Below are positions 1 to 13,112 of a stretch of DNA of 64,000 bases, in pieces. A program made the translations under genes and the position numbers. The stretch is from Ailurus styani (Eukaryota; Chordata; Mammalia; Carnivora; Ailuridae), in NCBI GenBank assembly GCA_002007465.1, contig LNAC01000065.1, positions 3,683,742-3,747,741 of the forward strand, in the 5' to 3' direction. Position 1 is the first letter of the stretch. Each line of letters starts with the position of its first letter. The notes beneath the pieces were generated by a model. That model made no database searches and was not told where the DNA came from. It saw only the letters and a list, made by a program, of their open reading frames with translations.

Positions 1-70
1 CCCTGCTTGTGTTCCCTCTCTTGCTATCTCTCACTCTTTCTGTCAAATAAATAAAATATTTTAAAAAATT
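1..70 (+). mobile_element. Can-SINE 3' tail, cut by window start
   Basis: The window opens inside the CT-rich linker of a carnivore tRNA-Lys-derived SINE, followed by the usual gtcaaataaataaaat end and an A-rich tail. The tRNA-like head lies outside the window. Confidence 0.88.
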
Positions 71-811
71 AAACATTTTGATCCCATTTGCTGTTCAACT
101 GTAATATGGGTTTGCAACAAGGACAGATTACTTATTTTTATTTATGGCTGCTTGGAAGATTCTGCAGCATCCCCTTGGGGTAATTTCACCCTCCTGCACA
201 ATGGATTTGGTGCCTTCTGGTTGCCTATCTAACAGATTCCAGGTTCCTCAGCCAGGGCTTAAAGGGCCACATTCTCTCCTATCCTGTTCCTCCCAGTCTT
301 CCATTTACTGGCTCCTCTAGCATTTCTATAGCATTCCCTTCCCCGGCTCCTGTAATCACTCTGAGTACAAAGTAGATGGCATAGAATGTTAGAAATGGGG
401 TCTTCTTAATTCATATGTGGACTTCCTCTATTAAAATGATAAGGAATCCTCAAAGAGAAAACTGTTTTGCCCGTGTGCATCTTTGGAAGGGGCACTGATT
501 TAGAAATGCCAGAGATACCGTGTTAATATATAGCTACTTCTCCAAGCAGGTGTTGCGGCTCTCCCAGAGGGGTATTCATGGGCTGGCAGCTAGAGAACCA
601 CACTTTCTTTCGTCTCGGCATAAATCACGAAGTGGGAGGCAACAGGGTCAAAGTCTGTGCTTGGGAGAGATCATGGCCACTGTCCTTTCACAAGCGGAAA
701 GGTTAACAGACGGTAGTGTTTCATGCTGTAATTTTTATATATATTCTCCATTTAAAAAGTCTGCTCTGTTTTTATGTCTTTAAACTCTATTTTACGGGGC
801 AGGGAAAATAA
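71..811. other. No recognised feature
   Basis: Unique-looking AT-rich sequence. An 87-codon frame at 520-783 (+) has no recognisable motif and is probably chance. No repeat family recognised. Confidence 0.5.
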
Positions 812-1052
812 CACTAGATTTAGGGTCAGACAAATGTGGAGATGGATCTTGGTTTTACCAGATGGACCGTACTGGGCAAGTCAGATGGCTTTTCCTAAAA
901 TCAGTTTCTTTGCTATCAAACTATCAAATGAACATAGTAAATTATCTAACTAGCAAGGTGGTTGTTAGGTTTAAATAAGGTATGCTATTTAGAGATGACC
1001 TTCTACACAGTGCTTTTCCTACACATACTAGGTACTCAAGGTATAATTGGAA
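812..1052 (+). mobile_element. MIR (ancient tRNA-derived SINE)
   Basis: The order of landmarks follows MIR: a 'gtcagac' and 'gggcaagtc' region, then a 'cagtttc' core, 'aaggtggttgttaggtttaaataa', and an end resembling 'acacatactaggtactcaa'. It is strongly diverged, as expected for an element predating the placental radiation. Family assignment is from remembered consensus. Confidence 0.7.
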
Positions 1053-1118
1053 AAAGGACAGTGTTTTTTGTTGTCCCCAAATAACTTCATTTTTGTAAAA
1101 CATTCAGTCTCCATTTCT

Positions 1119-1304
1119 TTTTTTTTTTTAAAGATTTTATTTATTTATTTGACACAGAGAGATCACAAGTAGTCAGAAAGGCAGGCAGAGAGAGAGGAGG
1201 AAGCAGGCTCCCAGCTTGGCGATGTGGAGCTGGATTCCAGGACCCTGAGATCATGACCTGAACTGAAGGCAGAGGCTTTAACCCACTGAGCCACCCAGGC
1301 GCCC
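1119..1304 (-). mobile_element. Can-SINE, full length
   Basis: Poly-T start, 'aagattttatttatttattt', GA-rich linker, and the reverse complement of the tRNA head ending 'gagccacccaggcgccc'. Flanked by a 15-bp target duplication, tcagtctccatttct at 1104-1118 and 1305-1319, with one mismatch, so this is a clean retrotransposition. Confidence 0.96.
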
Positions 1305-1489
1305 TCAGTCTTCATTTCTGTCTGTACTTTGTGCTTCTGTGTTAGTGTATACTAGAGTGCTTTTGGTATTACTATCTCAATGATTTAAGCATGTACTGAA
1401 CAGCTTTTGCATATTGAACTAGCTGTTGTGCAGATATCAATATACAGGCAACAATGAGTGTAAGGACACAGCTTAAAAAGTGGTTAAGT

Positions 1490-2130
1490 GGGGAGGTATA
1501 CATTTTAAGTTGCAGTAAGATCCTAGTAAGAAGACTCTTAAGACATGACGATAGTCTAAGGAGATATGATGGATGCAGGTGACTTTCGTTGAGGCTAGAA
1601 GTATGAATTGGATGTAGCTAAGCAAAGTAGAAGAGGTTGAGCCTTCCAGGGTGGGGTGTGGCAAGAGTGGGACATAAATATGAACATTATTGTTGACACA
1701 TACGTGGTTGTGCCACAGTGAGATTGCTGTCCTTGAGCCAGCGATGGTTTTAGAGCACAGGCGTGTGAGAGAACTTGTATCTTTGTAGGAAGGATGCATA
1801 TTGTAAAGAGTCTTCAAAACCAGGTGAGATTTAACTTTGATTCAAAAACAGCAAGGATGTAGTACACATTCCAGAGCAAAGCAGTGATATATATGCCTTT
1901 TATCCATTGGTTGTATGGGGAATAAATTGGATGGAAAAGAAAACCTTATTTAGCAGTTTCTGATGTGGGGCGTGATGTGAAAGTGAGAGTCTGTAGTTGG
2001 TTGTCCTGGGGATGAGGTAAGGAAGACCCGTGGTGGAGATATGATGAAGAGGCATTTAGGCAGATTATTAATAGGACTTATGGATACACAAATTCTCGAT
2101 GAAGGCAGGAAAATGCCAGTGTTTCTGCCT
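1490..2130 (-). mobile_element. Possible L2 (LINE-2) fragment
   Basis: The purine-rich, G-rich text, including a stretch resembling 'cattccagagcaaagcagtg', is like antisense L2 ORF2/3' sequence but heavily decayed. A 114-codon frame at 1473-1817 (-) lies inside and has no protein resemblance. Weak call. Confidence 0.35.
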
Positions 2131-5100
2131 TGGAAGACAACATCATGGCGAAACTCTCATGGTAATTTGGGAAGAAGGTCTGTGTTTTAGGAAGATCATG
2201 AATTAGGTTTTGAGAATGCTGAACTGGCAGAGGGACCCCCACAAGTTACTGTCCTGTTGGCACTTGTAGGTACTGGAATCAACGTAGTTTAAGGCAAGTT
2301 CCTTAATGCTATCCTGAACCGGCACTGTGAAACACTAACCTCTAGCCTCAACTCTAATCTCATCCTTGTGCCAATTTTATGCATAAATGTCGACAGGAAG
2401 CAACTGGCACAATGAAAAGAAAAAAAAAAGAGAGAGAGAGAGAGTCTGAGTCTTAAGCCAAAGGAGATTGATTTCATTCCCTAATTGCTTCTGGGCAGGC
2501 CTTTCATTAATGGATTGGATTACTATGATGCTTATGGTAAGGGAAACGTCTCTTTGGTGTCTCCCTCTCAGATACATACGGAGGAATGATATTTCTTCAG
2601 GTTGCCATGAGTTTTGTAGGATCCAGTCTTCTCCAATCTTTCAAAAACCATAAGTCTAAAATGAGCACGTCTTTCTAGTTTCTAACTCACTGAGCATTGA
2701 ATGGAAAAACCCATGCCATGTCAAGATTCTCTATCTCCTCTCACATTAATTGAACTGGGAAAATAGAAAACAGGTGAGTAGTTAAGTTAATAAAAATCTA
2801 ATCAAATGCATTTTTATCCTATTCTAAGTCTTCATTATATGAGGTTATTTATATATGAGGCCTATGCCTGATGAATTCTGGGTAAAGTGGCTGTAATTTT
2901 GTGCCAGCTACAGAAGTATCCAACAGCTTTTATGTCTTCTTTGTGATATAGCTAAGTATAAGTATCAAGTTCTCTGGTTTCCACTTTCATCTTAAAACAA
3001 GTCAGGCATTCAGAAATGTGCCTTCATCACTTCTTAGTCTTTTCTCCTTTCAGTCAGTGGTCTCGATCTTAGACTTTCCTACATGGCCTATTTACTGACC
3101 ATTAAATTTGTTTTTGAATATTTTCTTGGTTTTCCTGAAGAACAACCTAACTCTTTCAAAGTCTGTAAGTACTTTTTGAGGAATAACATATCCAGATCTC
3201 TGCTAAAGGTGATGCATATGGAAAGCAACGCAGGACACCTTGGAAGCTGTCGTTCAGAGAGAATCCTATAAGGCAGGTTCTTAAAGAGGGGTTGGATGAG
3301 GCCGATACCTCTCTTCCTCATGGAAAGGCTGTGAAAACCTTCATGGTAGATTATTACAGCAGATTCTGTCATTTCTCAATGCTCATGACTTTCTCTGGCA
3401 ACACACTTACCTGACATGGGCTAAGCACGGTATCGAAGTTAGAAGATGATGACACTAATACCACAGGTCACTGATGGTCTTAGCAATAGAGGAAAGGGTG
3501 AGGTGTCCCCATACAAGTCCCCAGTACCATTTCATGAACAAAGAAAATGATCTCTCTTTTAGTCATTTACAGGGTATCCCACTAATCTTTCTTTGTTCTT
3601 GTCACAAATTGGGAGGGGAGTGAATACCAAGAAAAAACTTACTTCATTCCCGGAACTGAGAAGTACAAAGTATAGTGACTCAGTGTTTTCTTGCTGTTTA
3701 CAACCTGTTCAGTACATTATTTCTAGAAAACCATATGTAAAGATTGCTTCTATTTAAGAATGGTTGATGGTTTCTGCTGCCTCATATGCTATATTTCTCT
3801 TTCTGATAAATGGCAGTGCAATAATTCCAGGATTAATATGATACAAGGCTAAGAGATCAACATTCTTTCCTTGGTGAATTGATTACTTTCCTCTGAATTT
3901 ATAGTTCCTACCAGGACTGCAAATTAATATGGTTGATGTGCTTAGTTATTCAGATTGTGCTTTACATTTAAATGCAGGCAGCTTAGACATTAAATGTTCC
4001 AAGTTTATCAGATTGTACATCCTGTGAACAAGAGGAGGTGTTTGTATCATGTCTGAATAGAAAATGTTTTTGAAATAGTAGTGGAGCGCTATGTGGGATA
4101 CTATATTCTGTAACATGAAACATATGGCTGACAGCCATCTATTATTCATTATATCAGCATGTATTCAATTCAGCATCTGACTCTTGGTTCACACCTAGGA
4201 GAAATGGACACAGGCAGCAATAGAATGGGAAGGTTATACGTAGTGTATATGCACATACATAATACATTATATGTGAAATTATAGGGTTAACATAATTTTA
4301 AAATTGTGCCTATATATGTGTTATAAGAATTTTTTTTTCATATGTACAGCCTTTCTATTTTTGAGGGTGAGTTACTGAGAGGGGGAAAAGTAATCACAAA
4401 AGTTGTGATTTCTGGAGGGGGAGGGGTTGTTGCTACTTGTGCAAGTCATAATGTAACTCAACACCGTCTTTACCCAAATACAGGATTTTACAACGAAGAA
4501 GACTTTTGAAATGACCTTCTTGAACCTTCTCAGATTTGAGGTCCATCAGTGCAGGCTCCATGAAGCAAATGACAAGTGGGGCAGGCCATGCCTCAGTGGT
4601 GGAGCTGGTGCTCTGATCCAGTTTTTTGCTTTTGCTACTTTATGTTTTGCAATTTCTTTAACCACAGATGACTGGAAAGTGGAATCTCAGTCCTGGCCTT
4701 CCGTGGTTGTTTTATTATGGTTGTCTTCAGGATTTTCTGGGGCACACTAAAATAATAATTTGTTGGATTCTATATTTTTAATCCCGAGTTATGGTATCCA
4801 CACACACAGAAAGAAGATACTATGACTATGTAGAATCATTATTTAAACAAATATTAAGGAAAAATGATTCTATGTTCCTTAGGTTTAAGGATACAATTGT
4901 GAACAAATGTTGGGTCAGAAATACCATTTTTTTCAATATTGATCACCAGAATCTGGAGAGAGAAAAATCCCACACTAATAGTATTGCACAGTAGAAACCT
5001 TCATTTTTCTCAGTTGTGATGGCAGGGAACATTCAAGTCAGGGTCCAGAAGCTGTCCTTTCCAATGAAATCCGAAGTTATCCTGGAGCATATTGAATGCA

Positions 5101-6452
5101 TTTGGGGATTTGTTGGAAGCATAATTTACTCTGAGTAATTTTTTTTATAGGGGTATGAAGAAATGCCCTTTAACTCTTGAGATAATTGGTGTCGTCTGGG
5201 TAAATGTAATTGTAATAGAAATACATGTGCATATATTTACAGAGAACTCGACTCACTGGCAACTTTATTAGCACAGCAGCTGCAGGATGGAATTTATCAC
5301 TTTCATATGACCTTGTTTAATACCAAAAACATTAGAAACTTCTAGATACCATGTGTTTACACTTTTTCTTAAATTGTTGATTGACCACACAGATCATTTA
5401 AAGAGTGGCTATTCTCCTAAACTGAAAAGCTAGTGTATAAGGGGGTGGCTTCTTGAACAACATGACACATTGAGTAAGTGGCAACATCTACTGTTTTCCA
5501 GAGTTACAAGCAGTAGTTACGAATCTGCAATGTGCTTATCATCTACTATATTACTTAGTGTTTATCTTTCAGGATATTCTGTTTCTCAAATCCACACAAG
5601 AAAGTACAGGAGAAAGTAGTTTAATGCAATCTATTATTTAATAGTTCAAAGTTACCATTTGCTACTTATAAATAATCTCGTCTATTTGCTTTTGTTGTTG
5701 TCTCAATTTTTACTCCAGTAGCGACAGCATATCTTCTTATGCAAGTTTTTTGTATCTCAAAGAACAAGATATTTTCTTAAAATATGAGGAAACTTAGATT
5801 CATTCATTCATCTTTTTCTGATTTTTAACTTCTCTATTTATTTTCTGTGCTATGCTTAACAAAGCTGCAGTCTGAAAAAGGGAGATGTTACCCAGTTGCT
5901 TTCCATCAGTTGCTGTAGAGCTAAATGTTGACAAGGGCTACTCTGTCAACCCTCAGCAATGTCAGTCTCATGGAATGGTGGCTCTCCAACTCCTAAATTT
6001 CTGCTGCTCTGGCACTGGTCTTCAGTGGGTCCAGAGCAGTAAAAAAAAAGGGGGGGAGGGGCACAGAGAAGGCTTTCCTTGTAGTCCAGAACTCTCCTGC
6101 CTGGCTTCAAACCCAGGAGTCTTGCTGGGAGCTCTGCTATTTGGGAGCTATTGCCCATGGTTGGTAAAAGCTGATGCACTTGGCTCTCTCTTGCCTGCAC
6201 TGGGAGTAATGTGATCTTGCCTTCTCACTCCACGGGCCAGAAATGAGAAGCTGTAGAAGAGGGGCCTCCATTTATGGTTCTCCATTTACTTCTTCATTTC
6301 TCAAGTTCAAAGTCCCAGTTAATCATATTGGAGCTTTCCAAGATGGCACATTATGTCTTCTCCCTATAATCTATTAGGTTTCAGGGAGAACCTTTACGTG
6401 ATAATGGTACTCCTTCCCCAAGAAGAGAAAATATGTATTTAACAGAAACTCT
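2131..6452. other. 4.3 kb without recognised genes or repeats
   Basis: AT-rich sequence with only short chance frames and a small GA run at 2424-2446. A slightly richer patch at 5885-6214 is open on both strands (109 codons +, 84 codons -) but matches no family I know. It may contain repeats too decayed to see by eye. Confidence 0.5.
2424..2446. repeat. A-tract plus (GA)n simple repeat
   Basis: A run of A followed by about nine GA units. No SINE head or linker accompanies it. Confidence 0.85.
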
Positions 6453-6634
6453 AATTTTTTTTTCAAGATTTTATTTATTTATTTGACAGAGAGAGAGAGA
6501 GAGAGAGAGATCACAAGTAGGCAGAGAGGCAGGCATAGGGAGAGGGGGAAGCAGGCTCCCCACTGAGCAGGGAGCCTGATGTGGGGCTCGATCCCAGGAC
6601 CTTGAGATCATGACCTGAGCCGAAGGCAGAGGTC
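6453..6634 (-). mobile_element. Can-SINE, tRNA head truncated
   Basis: Poly-T, ATTT repeats, a (GA)n tract, GA-rich linker and 'gagatcatgacctgagccgaaggcagagg' order are all present, but sequence stops there. The final segment (normally ending in 'gagccacccaggcgccc') is missing, so the copy is 5'-truncated by roughly 30 bp. Confidence 0.93.
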
Positions 6635-8199
6635 ATATTTACATATTTACATAAATACTCTAATATTTATGCAAACACAGGATTTAGAAGTGTATAGAGT
6701 AATTCACATGAATTTCATTATATTTAGTACTCAAAACACTTTGCAGTAGGCATTAGGATGGAATGGGGACTAAAATAGCCTACATGACTTTTCTCCCCAA
6801 ATTCTACAGCCAGTAAGAAGTCGGTTTAGAGCTTGACTCTATGTTGATCTTGAATGTATGTAGACCCCAAATTTCAGACTTGATTACAGGATTATACTCA
6901 TTCCTGTGTGAACTGTAAACCATGCATAACATGAAGTTATTATGCATTACTACTCTTAATGAATTAGGTATATTAATTTTTTGTACGATGTTCAAAGGTT
7001 GTGTTTAATGAAAGTGTGTTTTAACACATTTCATTTATTTATTTGTAGTTCTCCATTTTATTTCTTTTGAGTGTCTGTGTTTGGGGTGTTAAAGTGTTAA
7101 AATCTTTATAGCACAAGCTGTACCAGGTTTTATAGGTCATTTCAACTTTGGTTATAGTTAATCTCACTGTTGCTATGCAAAAATCTATAATAAGATTCCA
7201 TCTGCTTTTATAATTGCTCAAGAAATATACATCATTGGTATCATTTGGATGAAGTGGAATTCAAATGAAATTGTCCTGATGAAAATTATTACTTTTGGAG
7301 CTTGCTTTTTATATTCTTATGAATACCTGATTCAGTGCAATATATTTTTTAGCACGTATAGTGCTTTTGAATTTAACTATGCTGTCTGTATTTAAAAGGA
7401 GCATACATCAATTATATATAAAACCTTTTTTTTTTTTAACTGAACCTGAGACATCACGGTTAGAGAGAAGAACGAAGAAATACGTATTCTTATTTTCTCC
7501 TAGTGAGCCATGTGAACCTCTCTATCACCCTTCTGTAGTTTCAGAAGACTACAATGTAGTGTAGCTTAATGTAATCAGAACAAACAGAACTCGTGGGCTT
7601 TTTATCAAAGACCACACCATTTTTATTTTCTGTTATTGTTTCTCTTTAAAAAATATTGAAGGAAGTATTCTTCTATCCCTGGGAAGGTCATTTTGACAGA
7701 TACATTTATGATCACTTTCAGGTTACTGAAACCTTTAAAGTCACCACGTCTTGTTAATATGGCCTCAGCTCAGAAATGAGAAGGAATAGTCACATGTACT
7801 AATGAAAATTTTGGAACTGAATTCTAGTTAAATCTCTCCTTTCTTGGCTGGGATTCTGCAGCAGGTTATGGTTGGCAGTGAGAAACGGAGAAAGGTTGTC
7901 TCTTCAGCAAAGTATTTTTTAAGAAGTTTAGAACATGACTGTCATGGAATTCTAAAGTGAGCACATGTCAGAAATTTATGTTAACTCATTAATGAGGAAA
8001 TGAGCAGGATGATAAAGATGCTTTAAGAGCATTTCTGAAAAAGATAAAGAGTCACTAAGGTAAGGAAAGCTGAATTAAGTTTCCTAAATTCCTAACAGGT
8101 TGTGCTAGAACTGTACCTTTTGGGTTATATTTTCTCTTGGACAGAAATGTATAAGTTAATGCTGAATTCTTGAGTCTGGGTTCTAATCAGTAGAGATAG
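6635..8199. other. No recognised feature
   Basis: AT-rich sequence with short chance frames only. No repeat or coding signal recognised. Confidence 0.5.
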
Positions 8200-9080
8200 T
8201 AAGTGACACCATGATTCCCCTTGGAGAAGCCTGTCAGCCACTGCTCCCCAGAGCAGTGACACAGAAAGGACAAGCCGTCTTCCTTTTTGCCCACTTTCCC
8301 AAGTTGTGAAACTTTTTCCCTAAGATCCTTGTTTCAGGCTTTTTACTTATTCCTCTTTTGCTCTATTTCGTGTCTCACCATGAAAGCGGAGGAAAGAGGA
8401 AGTGTGAGAAAGGTTTTCTTGATTGGTGGTGTCTCACGCTGGCATTTCACCCTGGGAGCTTGGTGACTGTCTAGTGTTGACTCTCAGAAGAGCGCTTTTC
8501 TGGGTTCCCAGAGTCTGTGCCCCCCCTCCCCCCCAGGACAGAAAGGTTGGTACTTTCCCTACTGTGAGTGCTGCTTTCTCCTCTTGTTTTCTGCTGTCCC
8601 CTAAGTTTCAGAGGTCTCCTCTACCACATTCTCTCTGTGGAGTTCCAGTGGCTTCCCACATGGTTTCAGGGAAGTCTTCAGCAATTTTCGTGGGTGCCCT
8701 CTTTGGTAAGGCCCATATCTGGTCAAAGAAACACCGGTGAGCTGTTGGCCTGTACAGATTCTGCGAAGGCAGACCAATCCTAATACAGAAGCAACTCTCA
8801 TTCTCTGCACCACCAAAGCAGCTCCCTGTCCCAACTGTCCTGCTTACTCCAGCAGGAGAAAAGGTGGAAGGCAGATACTGGTTTACCGGGTCACTTTCAC
8901 TGTGAGGAGAGGTCCCTTTGAATCTCCTCCCTTCTCCTTTGGTGGAAGAGGAAAATCTTCCCTCCCTTGCTTTGGGGTACCTAGTTTCTGTAGAATTCCT
9001 AATGCCATACAAATCTTTCTTATAAATCCTTCCCCCAGATTCTCACTTGACTCTTTTATATTCTTAATTTGGATATAAGT
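8200..9080. other. Locally GC-richer patch, overlapping open frames, unidentified
   Basis: Base composition rises compared with the surroundings. Several frames are open together: 8423-8740 (+, 105 codons), 8608-9012 (-, 134 codons) and 8737-9078 (+, 113 codons). None shows a domain, signal peptide or recognisable family. Overlapping frames on both strands are expected where T and A are scarcer. It could be a decayed LTR, a noncoding RNA exon or nothing. Confidence 0.3.
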
Positions 9081-9094
9081 AAAACACCATTTTA

Positions 9095-9287
9095 TTTATT
9101 TATTTATTTTTAAGATTTTATTTATATATTTGTCAGAAAGAGAGAGAGCACAAGCAGGCAGAGGGAGAGAGAGAAGCAGGCTCCCCGCTGAGCAAGGAGC
9201 CTGATCCAGGACTTGATGCCAGGACCCTGGGATCATGACCTGAGCTGAAAGCAGCCGCTTAACCAACTGAGGCACCCAGGTGTCCCC
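9095..9287 (-). mobile_element. Can-SINE, full length
   Basis: (TTTA)n start, linker, and head reading 'cttaaccaactgaggcacccaggtgtcc'. Perfect 14-bp target duplication aaaacaccatttta at 9081-9094 and 9288-9301. Confidence 0.97.
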
Positions 9288-9301
9288 AAAACACCATTTT
9301 A

Positions 9302-9850
9302 AATTTATACTATACTTGCCAATTTCCTTGGAAAATCATTTGTTGGTCTTGTATCTATCTTGCTTTGGTGTCTGATATCTATTTATTCTACTGTCTCAGA
9401 TGAAACTTCTACTTTAATAGCCCATGTTACTGGGTTTAGGGAACTAGGAATCCCTGGGAGACAGAGTCTTGCAGGCACACTGCGTTCAATTGAATTTTTC
9501 CCAGAATAATTTTATGTGCTTATTTTTGGAGAACTATCTGTAGGACACAAAAAATTAGGGCAACTATCTTGGGGTCTACATTAGGAGGATATGGGTGATG
9601 GATGGGAAGAATTCAGGAGCAGGGAGAAGGGCTGGGGAACCAGGTGGTTGTGGAATATCTTACCTCATTCCCTGATCTAAAATGATGAATGAAATTACCA
9701 GCCCCATCTCTCCCTCTGCATGCAGACCCTTTTTGTCTTTTCTAATTCCAAGCTCTCTCAGCTTTTTGACTTGCTATCACAGAGCACAGTATTCAAAGCA
9801 GAGAATTTAGTGTGCTGTATTATACAGTCTGTAGATTCCTCCTCCCCCCA
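9302..9850. other. No recognised feature
   Basis: AT-rich, short frames only, nothing recognised. Confidence 0.5.
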
Positions 9851-9966
9851 GACAACAATTTCCCTGAAGGGAAGAACCATAATGTGCTCCTTCTTGTATC
9901 CCTAGCCCTAGCTGCTTGCCTGGTTGCATCGTGTGTACTCAGTAAGTATTTACTGTATAAATGATT
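9851..9966 (+). mobile_element. L2 (LINE-2) 3' end
   Basis: Text follows the L2 3' terminus: 'ctgaagggaagaaccataatg', 'tatccctagc', then 'gtactcagtaagtatttactgtataaatga'. The sense strand is +. Ancient and diverged. Confidence 0.65.
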
Positions 9967-10840
9967 GAGACAAAGAGGGACACATGTAGGGTGAGCTGTC
10001 CCCCTGGGCTCTGTTTTCTAGAAATGGTTTTGTCTCTGTTTTTCCCTTTTTAGAAGAGTTGGGGTGAGGGAGATAGCAGGGAAGTGGAAAACCATGCTCA
10101 CCATTGTTTGTAACAGCCTTTCTTCTGTTAATGTGATTCATCTGTGCCCTCTGAATGTTTGTGTAGGAGGAAGCTATAAAATTACTTATAAACAATTTGA
10201 CAAATACTGCACTGCATGAATACATATAGCCATATTTTTATAAACCGTCGGCCTTGGATTGAAAGGTTCTTTAAAGCTATAATGTCATCTTTCATTCTGT
10301 GCCAAATTCCTATTTAGAATTCATTTATTCAGTTGAATAAAATGACATCTATTTTCACTGTCATGGGCTTGGGTGGTTCGGTCTCCTATTTGGGGGATTA
10401 TCTTTATTTTCAGTCTTTTATTTGGTGTTTTAATAAATCTTTTGAAAGGTGCCCCCTTTATTCCTTCTTTTCCTCTACTAAATCCAAAAGAAAATAGCAA
10501 CCCATATTTAAAAGGTAGACATTGTTATCCCTTATGACAATTTCCCTCTTTTCCAGAGATTAGAGTTTACTATAGTACAACAGCCCAATAGGATTGTCCT
10601 GGAAGTGGATTTTCATGTAAAGTATTAACTTGTGGTATTATGTGTAGCAAAAGGACGAGGATCAAAATATTATTAAGAGAGAGAAGCTGCATTATTATTA
10701 TTTCTAATAGGATTGCTATAATAAATGGCCCTTGAAAACCATATATCTGTTCCACTCAATGCTTGCTTTCTGAATTTACCGTGAAATGTATTTTACTGAT
10801 AAGACACAGCATTCAGGTCCATTATTTCTCTAAAGCCTGC
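9967..10840. other. No recognised feature
   Basis: AT-rich, no coding or repeat signal recognised. Confidence 0.5.
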
Positions 10841-10853
10841 TTAAGAGATTTTA

Positions 10854-11067
10854 TTTATTTATTTATTTTTATTTTTTAAAGATTTTATTTACTTATTTGA
10901 CAGAGAGAGAGAGATCACAAGGAGGCAGAGAGGCAGGCAGAGAGAGGAGGAAGCAGGCTCCCCGCTGAGCAGGGAGCCCGATGTGGGGCTCGATCCCAAG
11001 ACCCTGAGATCATGACCCGAGCCGAAGGCAGAGGCTTTAAGCCACTGAGCCACCCAGGCGCCCCTGG
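10854..11067 (-). mobile_element. Can-SINE, full length
   Basis: Long (TTTA)/poly-T tail, (GA)n, linker, and head ending 'gagccacccaggcgcccc'. Perfect 13-bp target duplication ttaagagatttta at 10841-10853 and 11068-11080. Confidence 0.97.
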
Positions 11068-11080
11068 TTAAGAGATTTTA

Positions 11081-11970
11081 AAGTACAAGATACCACTCCA
11101 TGGTCTGTGGTACTTAATTGAAAGTAAGAACTTCGATTCTGAAATTGAAGGAAACAAAATATATATCCCACTGTCAAATATTTGTAGTGCCCCTCCCTTT
11201 ATTTGGATTACTAAATACTGAGCTTTCAGTAAGAACACTTTATGTAAGTTTGTATTTAAACAGCATAGCTGCTTGTTTTCTGTCAGGAAAAGGATAAATT
11301 TAAAGTTTCTGTGATAAAATGTTATGGAAAAATTAAAATGCATAAGTAACAAAATCATGGCAACCTTCAAAACATGGCATTTCTGTTTTTTGCTAGTCTA
11401 GAGAGAAATTGGGGTGGAACTGAGTTTGTTATTGAATATGTGTCTCTCCCTGACTCTAACACATATTTTCCAAGGAGGGGTCCTGTGTGTTTTTAATCCT
11501 AGCCCAGGATTAAAGTCTCGGTTTCAAATGGAGATCTCTTCCCCACAGTGAATCTGAATGTGCCCATCTGTAAAATGAGACTGAAGGATATAGCTCTAAT
11601 AGGTACATTAAATCCTGAGGAGAATTCTGACAGGTAGACTGGGATATGTGGCCCTAATTTTGCCTCTTGCTTCCTTTTTTCCTGCCTTCTCATATGCCTG
11701 ACGCGATCAGGCTGTCCTTCAGCCCAGTTGGTGGTGGTTCCTCTTCATGGACATGCTCTTGCAATGGGGGTGAGGCAGTCCTGGGGGCAATAGTGAGAAA
11801 CCTAGACTCCTGACTCAAACCTATTAAGTGGAGCTATCTTTGGACTTCATACATACATTTTAGAGAAAATTAACATTTTAACCAATTTTGAAGTCCCAGC
11901 CATATGTTTATCTGAAGAGTTCTGGAATATATTTGGACCACAGAGTGGACCATGAAGTGTAATTTGAAAC
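11081..11970. other. No recognised feature
   Basis: AT-rich. A 100-codon frame at 11068-11370 (-) overlaps the SINE target duplication and shows no motif. Nothing recognised. Confidence 0.5.
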
Positions 11971-12396
11971 CATATGGACTACGACTAAGCCATTAAAAAA
12001 AATGAAATCTTGCCATTTGCAAAGATGTGGATGGAACTAGAGGGTGTTATGCTAAGAGAAATAAGTCAGTCAGAGAAAGACAATTGTAATATGATCTTGC
12101 ACATATGTGGAATTTAAGAAACAAAACAGAAGATCATAGGGAAAGAGAAAAAATAAAACAAGATGAAATCAGAGAGGGAGACAAACCATAAGAGACTCTT
12201 AATCACAGGAAACAAACTGAGGGTTGCTGGAGGGGAGGCGGGTGGATGGGGTAACTGGGTGATGGACATTAAGGAGGGCATTTGATGTAATGAGCACTGG
12301 GTGTTATATAAGACTGATGAATCACTGACCTCTACCTCTGAAACCAGTAATATATTTTAGTTAACTGAATTTAAATAAAAAACAGTATGAAAAAAA
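11971..12396 (+). mobile_element. L1 (LINE-1) 3' end, 5'-truncated
   Basis: Begins in the last part of ORF2 (text resembling 'tactactaagccattaaaaa...gaaatcttgccatttgc'), runs through 'aacaaactgagggttgctgg' in the 3' UTR and ends 'gaatttaaataaaaaa'. About 420 bp of a carnivore L1 in sense orientation, with decayed reading frame. Target duplication not clear. Confidence 0.9.
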
Positions 12397-12445
12397 CCCC
12401 CCACATTTACAGACTTGAGGCAGTTTGACTTGTGGATACCACTTG

Positions 12446-12646
12446 TTTTTTTTTTTTTTAAGATTTTATTTATTTATTTGACAGAGAGAGACAGTGCAAG
12501 AGGGAACACAAGCAGAGGGGAGTGAGAGAGGGAGAAGCAGGCTCCCCACTGAGCAGGGAGCCCGATGTGGGGCTCAATCCCAGGACCCTGGGGTCATGTC
12601 CTGAGCTGAAGGCAGATGCCTAACGACTGAGCCACCCAGGTGCCCC
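12446..12646 (-). mobile_element. Can-SINE, full length
   Basis: Poly-T, ATTT run, linker and head ending 'gagccacccaggtgcccc'. Target duplication tgtggatacca at 12431-12441 and 12647-12657. It inserted about 40 bp downstream of the L1 tail. Confidence 0.96.
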
Positions 12647-12909
12647 TGTGGATACCAGTTTTGAGGGCTATTCATTGTCTCCTTTTCAATGGTCTCCTTT
12701 TCCCCAGTAGTGTCCACAACTAACCTCTTAGTGATACATTCACTCTTAACAATACAAAAAACGCTAGAGAAGCTAATTCTGCAGTGTTATATTCAGAGAT
12801 TTTCATGGTTTTTATGTTCATCAGCAATAGAAACTTTAAGATGGGTGGCTCTAAATTTAAATGTATGTTGGAGTAAGAAAAAAATATGGTATTTTACTTT
12901 AGGGATATT

Positions 12910-13097
12910 TATTTATTTATTTAAAAAAATTTTAAGGATTTTATTTATTTGTCAGAGAGAGCATAAAGCAGGGGAAGCGGCAGGCAGAGGAAGAATTAGG
13001 CTCCCTGCTGAGCAAGGAGCCTGATGTGAGACTGGACCCTGGGATCATGGCCTGAGGCAAGGCAGACACTTAACCAGCTGAGCCACCCAGGCATCCC
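12910..13097 (-). mobile_element. Can-SINE, full length, older
   Basis: Poly-T/ATTT start, 'gtcagagagagcat', 'ccctgctgagcaaggagcctgatg' and head ending 'gagccacccaggcatccc'. Duplication tactttagggatatt (12895-12909) against tacttcagggagatt (13098-13112), two mismatches, so it is older than the perfect-duplication copies. Confidence 0.95.
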
Positions 13098-13112
13098 TAC
13101 TTCAGGGAGATT

